From Acanthaster planci (lineage: Eukaryota > Echinodermata > Asteroidea > Valvatida > Acanthasteridae): DNA of 29,502 nucleotides. Each line of letters begins with the position of its first letter. The first letter of the stretch is position 1. The stretch covers positions 280,000 through 309,501 of the forward strand of contig NW_019091369.1 in the NCBI RefSeq assembly GCF_001949145.1, in the 5' to 3' direction. Position numbers and translations under genes: made by a program. Positions 12,613-20,063 of the stretch are shown here, in pieces. The notes under the pieces were generated by a model. The model made no database searches and was not told the DNA's origin. It saw only the letters and a list, made by a program, of their open reading frames with translations.

Positions 12613-12810
12613 TTATGTCGTAAATGGTATGCGATTACGATATATAATGAGGCAACTCCAAAATGTGCTGGTTGCAGTGGAGCCCTGATGTTATTCAACT
12701 GGTAGCACGCGTCGCCGAGTCTTCATTGTGTGATTAAACCAGCCGAACTGTATATCAAAGATAACGCAGACGATTGAGGCTGTGTTCCAGGACGGGACAC
12801 ATTTAAATAT

Positions 12811-12906
12811 TTAATAATAATAAATAAATAAAATAATAATAATAATGATTGACATTTATAAAGCGCCAAATCCATCAAGCTGCTCCCAAGCACTGTACAT
12901 CAGTAT
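12811..12906 (+). repeat. (AAT)n-headed dispersed repeat
   Basis: An (AATA/AAT)n microsatellite (12811-12846) runs into GATTGACATTTATAAAGCGC, then CAAATCC...GCTGCTCCCAAGCACTGTACAT. An AAT-repeat head followed by ATTTATA(T/A)AGCGCC...AGCGCTGTACA is a very widespread short interspersed element in invertebrates. It lacks coding capacity, and the copy is diverged. Confidence 0.6.
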
Positions 12907-12910
12907 AAGT

Positions 12911-12944
12911 ATAAATAAAGAAATAAGAAATAAAGAAATAAGAG
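12911..12944 (+). repeat. Purine-rich AAATAAAG/AAATAAG microsatellite
   Basis: Imperfect tandem copies of AAATAAG and AAATAAAG directly follow the (AAT)n-headed repeat. This is simple sequence only. Confidence 0.6.
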
Positions 12945-13263
12945 ATTTAGACCAACGAGGGCGGGCTACGCTTTTGCGTCAAAATCCGTAACGTTACCGA
13001 CATCATCTATTACAATACGCGCATTACAGAATAAAACTGAGAGAGGTACCAATGGTTTGAAATTAATTTGTTTACATGGCAACAGTAACTGCAACGTTGT
13101 GGAGAGGAATTGTCTTGACGTTTATCAATAAAAATCTGACGAATTAAGCCTACCGTTGTCAGGTAGCAGTTCGCCCCGGATGGCAGTCGTCTTGTCGGGC
13201 TTTATACCAGTCAGCCTTCGACTTCGTAATATACACGACACAGACGAACTTCCTTATTCCGTA

Positions 13264-13372
13264 TATTGACAAAAATATAATATCTGCTTGCCCTGACGAA
13301 GTTACCCAGTTACCGAAAGCTCGGCAATTACATAATTCAGAGCACTGATTTTAAATTATATTTTTGTCAATA
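13264..13372. repeat. Inverted repeat with perfect 18-base arms
   Basis: TATTGACAAAAATATAAT (13264-13281) is the exact reverse complement of 13355-13372. The 73-base loop contains CTGACGA (13293-13299) and CGAAAGCTCGG (13314-13324). A CTGANGA...GAAA pair is the conserved core of hammerhead ribozymes and also occurs in Penelope-like retroelement ends. The 15 bases between the two core parts do not form an evident stem II, so a working ribozyme is unlikely. This looks like the end of a decayed mobile element. Confidence 0.5.
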
Positions 13373-13409
13373 TTCTGATCACGGTGCTACGTAGCCCTTT
13401 CATATTTCT
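13338..13409 (+). repeat. 72-base direct repeat, copy 1
   Basis: Starts CAGAGCACTGATTTTA and ends CATATTTCT. It aligns without gaps to 13551-13622 with 6 mismatches (about 92% identity). Copy 1 overlaps the right arm of the 18-base inverted repeat. It is probably part of a tandemly nested or duplicated mobile element. Confidence 0.8.
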
Positions 13410-13550
13410 ACATTATTCCAAAGTGTTCCACTCGCGCTCGGGTGATATTAACAAATGTTGATTGCTGTGGTGTAGGATATGACGTCTTGAACACCCAAGG
13501 GACGCGTAGCGCCCCAAGGCGAAGCAATTACATGTGGCAATAACATGTTT

Positions 13551-13622
13551 CAGAGCACTGATTTTATATTATATTCTTGTCAATATTCTGATCACGATGT
13601 TACGCAGCCCTTCCATATTTCT
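13551..13622 (+). repeat. 72-base direct repeat, copy 2
   Basis: Ungapped match to 13338-13409 with 6 differences. The 141 bases between the copies contain no matching left inverted-repeat arm, so only the distal half of the unit was duplicated or retained. Confidence 0.8.
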
Positions 13623-14330
13623 CTGATATGTAACCGTAGTTGCATGTATCATATCTAACCCCGCGTAACGCGCTGTTCTTACTCAACGCATTACGCTAAA
13701 AACAAAACGCACAACTGGAAAATTTACTTTAAATTCAAAGGTGGCACTTTGCCATATTTATCAAAGGCGTTTATTCACAGGTTCTGTTGCAAAAATTCAT
13801 TAAATATTAAAAACAGTGGGCACATGCGTTATTTACATCAGGCTCCTGACCGAGGGTCTGAGAAAGGAACAAGTTTTGCAATACGTCGAAGTACGAATCC
13901 GAATTTAGACACCGCATTATCTGAAGCTATCAAGTCCAACATAAGACAAAACTAGCAGAGCATCGAAAAAGTTTGTCGAGGCATTTGGGCCGGTAGCAAG
14001 GGCTTGCGACTCGCCAAAAAAAACAAAACAAAACAAATAAACCTAGCTACTGGTGATTCAGCTGAAGATAGCAAGAGAGAGATGTATACTCTCGGGGAAT
14101 GTTCCATTGGCCTCCCGATCAGGGGTAATAACATGGAGTACTCTGATTGAATATAGTCAAAAAAGTTCTACAGGAAAAAAAAACTTTGTAAACTGATGCT
14201 TTCTACAACCAGCTGCTGATAGGTCGCTTCACACAAATAAAAATTGTATAAAAAAACAAGAGAAGGTTACAAAGGAGGTAGTAAGAGATAATTATTTGCT
14301 ATACCAAATGTGTTTTATGGGATGTTCCAA
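13623..14330. other. Noncoding stretch downstream of the minus-strand gene
   Basis: No coding signal is seen. A short AAACAAAAC simple repeat lies at about 14020-14040. The region is AT-rich and follows the candidate poly(A) signal at 14331-14336, so it is presumed intergenic. Confidence 0.4.
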
Positions 14331-14336
14331 TTTAAT
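14331..14336 (-). terminator. Candidate poly(A) signal ATTAAA
   Basis: ATTAAA on the minus strand lies about 335 bases past the last stop codon of the gene that starts at 15193. It is the most common variant of AATAAA and is the first such signal seen downstream. It is followed by an A/T-rich stretch. No cleavage-site evidence is available. Confidence 0.35.
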
Positions 14337-14670
14337 TAAGCTTTACATTGAAAAGAGTCCATACTTGACTAAAATGTAGTTGTGCTTTCAGTCCCAGAGC
14401 CAAATGCACCCGCGACAGGTGGAAAGGCGAGTTTTTTCTGCTCCCAAAATGACCGTATCCAGATCCTGCTGACACGTACAGTCTATTCAGCAAATCAGTC
14501 CAGGTTCGAAAGGAACTTTTTGGCATGCTTGAGGTTTTTGTCAAAGGTCGAAGGATGTTTTTTCTCTGCTCCAAGGAAGTATACAACCACGTCCAGGGCC
14601 TTCCCCCTGGCCGTTACCAAAAGTTACCTCCCCATTCGGAGCTCGGATCCTCTGTTGCAAATAGCAAAGG

Positions 14671-15193
14671 TCAGCTCCGAACAGTGGCGATTCCTTCCCT
14701 GTTGTGGAGAAAGTCAGTGATGGGCGTGAAAGCGCTGGGCATTTCAACGCTACATTCCCGAGAGCTTGCCTCAGAATCCTTTGGCCTACTCTTCTTCGGG
14801 GAGTGGAGATCACGCTGCTCTTTGTGGATCAAAGGGCGTTTGGCAGAGGGGCCGTGGTTCGAAAGTCTCTTAACAATTGGACACTGGTTGGCAGAGCTCT
14901 TTAATAGCAGCTGGGATCTTGGATGGGGTGATCCTAGACATGGGGCCCTTGGACGAGGGTTGTTTCGACGTGTGGTTGGACTGGGGGCGCTTGATAAGCG
15001 ATAGCAGCCCATCCGGACTATCGTGCGATGCGTTCTGTTCCTCCAGGTTCTTTTCCAGTTGCTGCGAGGTCTGGTCCGTGAGGGACGGGGAGTTTGATCC
15101 GCCCGGGGCCGTTTCGCTTAGGTCGGTGTCGACCATGACGGCCTCGTCGTCATCTGCGGGATGGATCTCTTCTGGTGTCACAAGCTCAGCCAT
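14671..15193 (-). CDS. Uncharacterised small protein gene with PIP-like C-terminus and a +1 frame break
   Basis: The ATG at 15193 lies 8 bases after a strong splice acceptor. The first frame (107 codons, stop 14872-14870) encodes an acidic start (MAELVTPEEIHPADDDEAV), then a Ser/Thr/Gln-rich segment and a basic Ser/Pro segment. Codons keep high third-position GC. Coding character then continues in the +1 frame, overlapping from about 14897 and running to a stop at 14671. That part includes KRPLIHKEQRD, SPKKSRPKD (a CDK-type S-P-x-K site with a likely nuclear localisation sequence) and near the end FTPITDFLHNRE. The last motif resembles a PIP-box/PIP-degron (I-T-D-F, with R following), but it lacks the usual Gln and has Leu for the second aromatic. 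Joined, the product would be about 170-175 residues. The frame break could be a one-base insertion, an assembly error, a decaying gene, or +1 recoding at TGT-TAA-G. A third open frame (to about 14541, with a donor-like GAG|GTAACT near 14628) leaves the 3' structure open. I do not recognise the family; a nuclear, cell-cycle or replication role is inference. Confidence 0.6.
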
Positions 15194-15201
15194 GACAACG
15201 A

Positions 15202-15463
15202 CTGCAAGAAACAAACAAATAAAACAACAAACAAACAAAAAACAAAGAGAGAAAAAGGTTAAGAATTTTGGTTCGAACAAGACCTCGGTCCCTGATAGGT
15301 CAAACCAAACTTAGGCAAGGAATCCAGCCAGGCAGAGACGGCAACTTCAATTTCTCCGGTAAACTAGCGCTGTCGGCATTTCCAATAGCCGGCGAAAAAA
15401 ATCGGGGCTGTGCAATATAGTCCAGGCGCCAACGCCAGGTTTTTTCAGACCGACGAGACTCAC
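15202..15463 (-). other. Intron between 5'UTR exon and coding exon
   Basis: On the minus strand the donor CTCGG|GTGAGTCTC starts the intron at 15463. The acceptor TTTGTTTGTTTCTTGCAG ends it at 15202, preceded by a long T/G-rich pyrimidine tract (15205-15245) made of TTTG repeats. Both sites are near consensus. The length is about 262 bases. This pairing is the strongest splicing evidence in the window. Confidence 0.6.
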
Positions 15464-15740
15464 CCGAGCGATTTCAGTCACAATTGGTAATTGCAGGCGC
15501 CACAGAATTCACGGAGATTTACGGAGATTTGCGTCAGTCCTTTGACGTGCCTTGCGATTTCAAAGGCTTCAAAAATCTGAGAGATCTCATACCCCTCTCT
15601 GTCCTCCCGTTGGAAGCTCAAATCGTCACGCCTGTTCCATGTCTGTAATGCAGTCGTTTGCGATCCTCGCCAGCCCATCCTACGTGACTAGGGTGGACTA
15701 GCCGTTTTTCAAAAAGGGGGTAACACTATAATAGACCAAG
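15464..15740 (-). other. Untranslated first exon and core promoter of the gene at 15193
   Basis: The exon must end at 15464, where the donor lies. Its 5' end is not marked. A TATTATAG-like motif on the minus strand near 15727-15736 could place a start near 15700. The exon contains an upstream ORF of 66 codons (15678-15478, ATG GGC TGG...) that terminates before the donor, so it could modulate translation of the main ORF. It also contains a tandem ACGGAGATTT duplication near 15510-15530. Confidence 0.4.
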
Positions 15741-15960
15741 ACCGCATCTCCCACGGTCCAGGTCTCTTTGGCCTCCTCAATACGCTCCTCAAGAGGCTTC
15801 AGGGGTTACACTTGCCCTGATAACCATTGATCGTCTTTATAACGGAGATCAGTGCTGAAAACATTTTACTGCTTGCCAAGTTTGCTTGAAATCGAAGATA
15901 AATTCGTTATCACGCTCGCGTTCGTGGAACACGGAATAATAATGCGTCTGTGTCCTGTAT

Positions 15961-16159
15961 CCGGTTCGTAAGTGACTTCGTCACAAAGGCGGACGCGCCA
16001 CGATTTGCAGGCTCCTATCGGACGATCGCTGAAGTTGCGTGTTAACTTCCGGTTCCATGGTTCCACGTTAACGGCAATCAGTGCATGTAACTCTGTACAG
16101 TGCATGTGCAGTGGGCGTGGTTTAAAATGAAGTGACGTCACACTTACGAACCGGACACT
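15961..16159. mobile_element. Inverted-repeat (MITE-like) element upstream of the gene promoter
   Basis: CCGGTTCGTAAGTGACTTCG (15961-15980, then TCAC) pairs with the reverse complement of 16132-16154, CCGGTTCGTAAGTGTGACGT then CAC. The shared 14 terminal bases are exact, followed by a partial match ending GTCAC in both arms. The interior (about 150 bases) has no ORF. The right end may extend to AGTGTCC (16159), matched by TGTCC at 15951-15955 with a five-base insertion. No target duplication is obvious. Confidence 0.5.
16133..16140. promoter_or_regulatory. CRE/ATF palindrome TGACGTCA
   Basis: An exact TGACGTCA within the right arm of the inverted-repeat element, roughly 400-450 bases upstream of the inferred transcription start of the minus-strand gene. 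It fits CREB/ATF or bZIP binding. Regulatory use is inference. Confidence 0.35.
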
Positions 16160-16534
16160 GGCACACAAAAAATGGCTTGTTCTATCTAATTATATTGAAA
16201 TCTTATCGTTATTTTAAATGTACTATACGGGGCTGCTTACAAGTCTGTTAATATCCCCCTAAAGATATCATGTTCACTTTGGCAAGTCATATTTAGCCTG
16301 CAGCTGTTTATTCTATCTATTTTTAGTTTCTGTTTTTCTCACTGAGATGGTTTTGCCAGTGTACTTCATGGAACGAACAACGGTCCGATTGGTCTAGGCC
16401 ACAGCTGTCATTGGGCCAGTTTCAGATGGGGAAACGGGACCCAAGAAATTCCCATTTACCATGCTGGAAAAAACTCCCTCGAAAGAGTGAGTATTTGAAA
16501 AGCGCGGGGAAACAGTTGCTGGATGTTATCCAAC

Positions 16535-16645
16535 AACGGGGGCGCTGTTAAGAGTAATCGGCCAGGAAAATACGCATTTTTCTGTGATGTCGATCAGGTG
16601 AGACACTGCTCAGTCTATTTGTGTTTCTGTTCAAATGAACCGTTT
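16535..16645 (+). repeat. Dispersed repeat family, copy B
   Basis: Homologous to copy A (10034-10123, minus strand): GGGGGCGCTG start, CTGTGATGT..ATCAGG, CACTGCTCAGT, TGTTCAAATGAACC end. It has a roughly 18-base insertion after the GCGCTG relative to copy A. It sits in an open frame (16523-16870), but there is no start context or domain. Two CACGTGAC boxes lie just downstream (16659-16666 and 16830-16837). Confidence 0.5.
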
Positions 16646-17339
16646 GTGCCTGCTAAACCACGTGACCTCAAAGTGTGCGTTGCGTGTTGTTTACTAACAA
16701 AACTCATTTACGCTGGTACCCAGCACATCAGTAATCTGAGTACAGTACGTATCTTCGGCCTTACTTTGGTAAATGATACTTATGAAACACTTTGCTTTTG
16801 GAGAACGCCGTGCTATACCCACTGTAGGCCACGTGACTTAGCGGGAGCGATCGGTCCATTGTGGGGCTAGAATTTACTCACTGAAAATATTTTTTGAGAA
16901 AAGACTGTTCTTTGACTTTTAACTGTGTACCCCCAAAACAGTGAAACATAAAATATGGGAAAATTTAGAACAGTAAAATATTAAAAAATTCCAGCATTTT
17001 TGTAAAAACAAAACTCCAAATAACAATGAGGTTTTTCACTGGTATGACATAACAGTTTTGCTCATGAATGTGGAAATACGCATTAGGGTCATTCTATAAT
17101 TTGGGGTCCGACGTGTGACACTTTTCCATCCCAGTTACACCTGACATGTATAGGCATATCACGACAAGGGATATATATCGATGAAATTGATTGCAACTAT
17201 TTTTATTTATTTGGCAGGTAACTTGCAGTAACAAAGATGTTTTCCAAAGTGCTGTAGCAAAATAACTGCAGTAGACATACCCTTACATGATAAGGAATGG
17301 CAAATTAGAACCACAGTTGTTGAGTTTCTTAAAACTAAC
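16646..17339. other. Noncoding stretch
   Basis: AT-rich and without a gene. It carries two CACGTGAC E-boxes (16659-16666, 16830-16837) near its left edge. No repeat ends were recognised. Confidence 0.4.
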
Positions 17340-17830
17340 GACCATGTGACGTATGACGAGTCAGAGGAATTCAAGTGCTAAAAATAAAACTTAACAACTG
17401 ATTTCGCCTCTGACGGAGAGTAGGTAAGCCACGAGAAACAAGTGCATCATCCTAACCATTGTATTCATTACTAAGGATTGTTTTACAGACCCTCTTCTGG
17501 AAATTCTACGGAGCTTTAACATGTTTCAGCGTGAGGCTAAAATTCCCTACTGGTGGGGCATTTTCTAACAATGGCTTAATGTAGCCAAGGTAGATGGACA
17601 CCAAATCATTGACAGGTAAGCAAAATCGTTTCAGTGTTTTTAAGATGTACAGTTTTTTGTTGGCCTGAGATGTCATATTCTGGACGTGGGCATCCCATTT
17701 AAGGTCCGCCTGAGATGCACTATGACACCCAGGATGCGGTGGGATGTATTTTCCTGTACAACATTGTTCGAGATGTGAAGCTGTTCCTAACCGAAATGGC
17801 GAATCAGGAGGTATCGAATCAGGAGAGATC
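17340..17830 (-). pseudogene. Decayed non-LTR retrotransposon reverse transcriptase (C-terminal part)
   Basis: On the minus strand, conserved RT-thumb-region motifs appear in order. These are SHRILGVIV, then (after a frameshift) DLKWDAHVQNMTSQANKKLY, ILKTLKRFCLPVNDLVSIYL and GYIKPLLENAPPV. After an in-frame stop come NFQKRVCKTILSNEY and LVSRGLPTLRQRRNQL. These match the LGV.hss.L.W..H, KANKRLY.L..L, LVSIY..YIRPVLEYA.PVW, E..QKR..K.I and LP.L..RR patterns of Jockey/CR1/L2-like LINEs. At least one frameshift and three or more stops make it dead. The upstream RT catalytic domain and endonuclease are absent; sequence toward 17905 and the gap does not read as RT. Confidence 0.85.
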
Positions 17831-17905
17831 ATAGAAATATTTCTATAAATCCCGAATTTGGGACTGAAAATTTCTATTTCGGGGTATTTCTTTCAAAAAA
17901 AGCCC

Positions 17906-17979
17906 NNNNNNNNNNNNNNNNNNNNNNNNNNNNNNNNNNNNNNNNNNNNNNNNNNNNNNNNNNNNNNNNNNNNNNNNNN
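17906..17979. other. Assembly gap (74 N)
   Basis: A run of undetermined bases. Its odd length suggests an estimated gap size rather than a fixed placeholder. It lies where the left half of an inverted-repeat MITE should be, so hairpin structure may have caused it. Confidence 0.99.
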
Positions 17980-18084
17980 AATTTGTCGACCCATTGCGCG
18001 TTTGGAAAGGGTCGACAAATTTCGCGCGTTGTGATTGGCCAATGCGTTGCAAATTCTTGCTGACGCACTATTGTGAATCTCTCG
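17980..18084 (+). mobile_element. Tc1/mariner-style MITE, copy 1 (5' part lost in gap)
   Basis: It matches the reverse complement of the complete copy at 19575-19716 through CGTTTGGAAA, GATTGG, CAACGCGTTGCAAA-like and CACTATTGTGAATCNCNCG segments. The right end CTCTCG is followed by TA (18085-18086), the expected target dinucleotide. It contains an additional perfect 13-base inverted repeat, AATTTGTCGACCC (17980-17992) with its complement at 18009-18021. The left terminal repeat would fall in the 74-N gap. It has no coding capacity. Confidence 0.72.
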
Positions 18085-19097
18085 TATTACGGACATATTT
18101 TGCATAGAGGCGGGCAGTTACATTCAGAAATGAGCGCTTAGTTTTACTGCTATTTTGGGGTGTCTTCCTTCAAAGGCGAATAAAAAAAGATTTTCGTGGC
18201 TAACCCCCATCAAATTGAAACGAAAAGCGATCTTCTGGCCACAATCTTGAATTTCCAGTGAAAAAATGGAGGCCAACCTCTTCAGGAGAGTCAACAGGAG
18301 GCGCTATTTCTGTCCGATTTTGCACAGTTTTCTATTGGCGCATATTTGGTACGCTGAGTACGCGTTTGGCGCGGGGTACGCTAGGTAGGCCTAATTTATG
18401 ATGGAATGGTCTTCGCGTGCACGATGAACGTGGGCAATAACTTGGTTGGAAAACTTCTTACCAGTGTGCCTTTCTTTCGTCGTTGAGGGTGCACTTCAAC
18501 TCAGGGCGGATTGTGTGCTTATTGTCCATGTGCACTAGATGCATGGTTTTCCATTTTGGTTTCAACTCTCTTTAGAAATAGCTCCAGCGCTGTAATTTAG
18601 ATCATTATTATTGGTTCATTCCGACTTTCATGCAACCCACAATTTGAATTGTGAAGTGGTTACATCCAACATAAAATGGAAAATACATAAATATTAAAAT
18701 TTCAATGTTCATTAGGGAGTAGGGCTAAGCGAAGAAATCACAACAAAATTTGCAATAGACCGTAATTTCAGTCAGATTCCCTAACGAAGTGTATTCATTT
18801 GAAAAAGTTAAATTTTAAGAACCAGACTCTATTCAAAGATTTAATTCCGACTCCCCAAATTTACCTGGTATCATCCAAAGGGTTTCAAATGTATACAAAA
18901 CGTTCAGAAATACAACTGAAAATGGGTCTTCTGCGAATACGATCTATTGAAAAACAAAAACAAAACAAAACAAAACAGAACAGAAACCCCAAAACTTCCC
19001 ACCATTATAAACATAAGTAAGGCCAACATTGATGAAATAAATAATTCAGTTTACATACATGACACAGAATAAATTAATGGTGATTGAAATGATGATT
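18085..19097. other. Noncoding stretch
   Basis: No gene is supported. It contains an E2F-like TTTGGCGCG near 18365-18373, a TAGGCCTA palindrome at 18386-18393, and a CAAAA simple repeat at 18951-18986. Confidence 0.4.
18951..18986 (+). repeat. (CAAAA)n microsatellite
   Basis: AAAACAAAAACAAAACAAAA and further AACAGAACAG units form an imperfect pentanucleotide array with no other feature. Confidence 0.75.
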
Positions 19098-19268
19098 AAT
19101 AGCGCCCTCACTCTTTTGGAAGTGTTTATGCTATCCAGTTTGTTACCATACCGATGCACTGCCCTCTACGGAGCTATAACAAAGCTCTCAAAGTGAGACA
19201 AAGAAAGGGATCCTGCTAACAGCGTCATAAAATCGATGAAAGTTCTAAAGATGAGAGGGGGCGCTATT
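19098..19268. mobile_element. MITE-like element with AATAGCGCCC ends
   Basis: The left end is AATAGCGCCCTCACTCTTTT followed by GGAAGT. The reverse complement of the right end is AATAGCGCCCCCTCTCATCT followed by TTAGAACT. These align over about 26 bases with a two-base gap and a few mismatches. The element is about 171 bases with no ORF. Flanks are AT-rich and the target duplication is unclear. Similar GGGCGCT words occur elsewhere in the window at element edges. Confidence 0.5.
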
Positions 19269-19355
19269 TTATTAAGAAGACATCAACAACAAATAAATAT
19301 TGGTTTATTAATAGAATGTGTACATTTCGATATATCAAAGGAGGCTAGGCGAACT

Positions 19356-19395
19356 GACACTAGGGGCACGTGTCCCCCGCAGTTACGCCACTGTC
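19356..19395 (-). mobile_element. Transposon terminal fragment, reverse orientation
   Basis: On the minus strand it reads GACAGTGGCGTAACTGCGGG and continues GGACACGTGCCCCTAG. The leading GACAGTGGCGTAACT is identical to 6730-6744. It is an isolated end without a partner nearby. With 6732-6790 it shows a family present at least twice here. Confidence 0.45.
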
Positions 19396-19574
19396 AGCCA
19401 ACTAGTGGGTAATTGGCCAACCACGCATCCATTAGAGAAATAATGATACTGAGACTTTTGGGCCCTGTCCCATGTTTTTATTTTGGGAAGTGTCCGTGTT
19501 TAGAAGACGTACATCAGTGACCGGCGCGCATGCAAGCATACCGAACATAATGGTCTCCACAATCGCGGACAGTA

Positions 19575-19716
19575 CGGGCGATTCACAATAGTGCGCCTCC
19601 AAGAGTTTGCAACGCGTTGACCAATCGCAGTGCGCAAAATCTGCCCACCCTTTTCCAAACGAGCAGTGGGTCAATGCGTTGCAAACTCTTGGAGGCACAC
19701 TACTGTGAATCGCTCG
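19575..19716. mobile_element. Complete 142-base Tc1/mariner-style MITE, copy 2
   Basis: The two 48-base arms (19575-19622 and 19669-19716) are inverted repeats with only 4 mismatches, starting CG(G/A)GCGATTCACA(A/G)TAGTG. TA dinucleotides flank both ends (19573-19574 and 19717-19718), as expected for Tc1/mariner-mobilised elements. The 46-base centre contains CCTTTTCCAAACG, shared in reverse with copy 1. There is no ORF, so movement would need a transposase in trans. Most of the element can fold into one long hairpin. Confidence 0.85.
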
Positions 19717-19960
19717 TAATCAGCTATATAAAATAACCAGTACAGACGACATAACCACCTACGCCAACACCAACATAGAATCCACAATGTCTACATCAAC
19801 CAACACCAACCTCAAAATCACGAAATGAAACACAATTATCGATCAAAAGAGAAAACAATTAGGGCAAACACATAACTGTCAAGACAAACAGTATCATTGA
19901 ACCATAGGAGCATTCTAGGACTTACTGTCACTGTTGTCAATATTATCGTGTAGCCAATTG

Positions 19961-20063
19961 GAGTAGCCAGGATTTTTTATGGGGAGGGGGGCTCAGAAAG
20001 AAATTTTACCCTATATAGTTCATTATTATTCCCCAGTCACCCCCCCCCACCGGATTGCGCTAC
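19961..20063. mobile_element. Short fold-back element with G-rich/C-rich ends
   Basis: The left end GAGTAGCCAGGATTTTTTAT is followed by a G-rich tract. The right end is a run of C then ACCGGATTGCGCTAC, whose complement GTAGCGCAATCCGGTGGGGG partly mirrors the left end. GTAGCCAGGATTTTTT plus poly-G is a common transposon terminus in marine invertebrates. The arms are diverged, so the boundaries are approximate. Confidence 0.4.

Noticed and set aside
14332-14586. Additional coding frame downstream of the gene at 15193
   Set aside because: The frame is open and includes RTWTDLLNRLYV-like text, but it follows two stops and overlaps another open frame. More likely 3'UTR.
17591-17625. Splice donor ACAG|GTAAGC on the plus strand
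   Set aside because: It lies inside the minus-strand reverse-transcriptase relic and has no exon on the plus strand.
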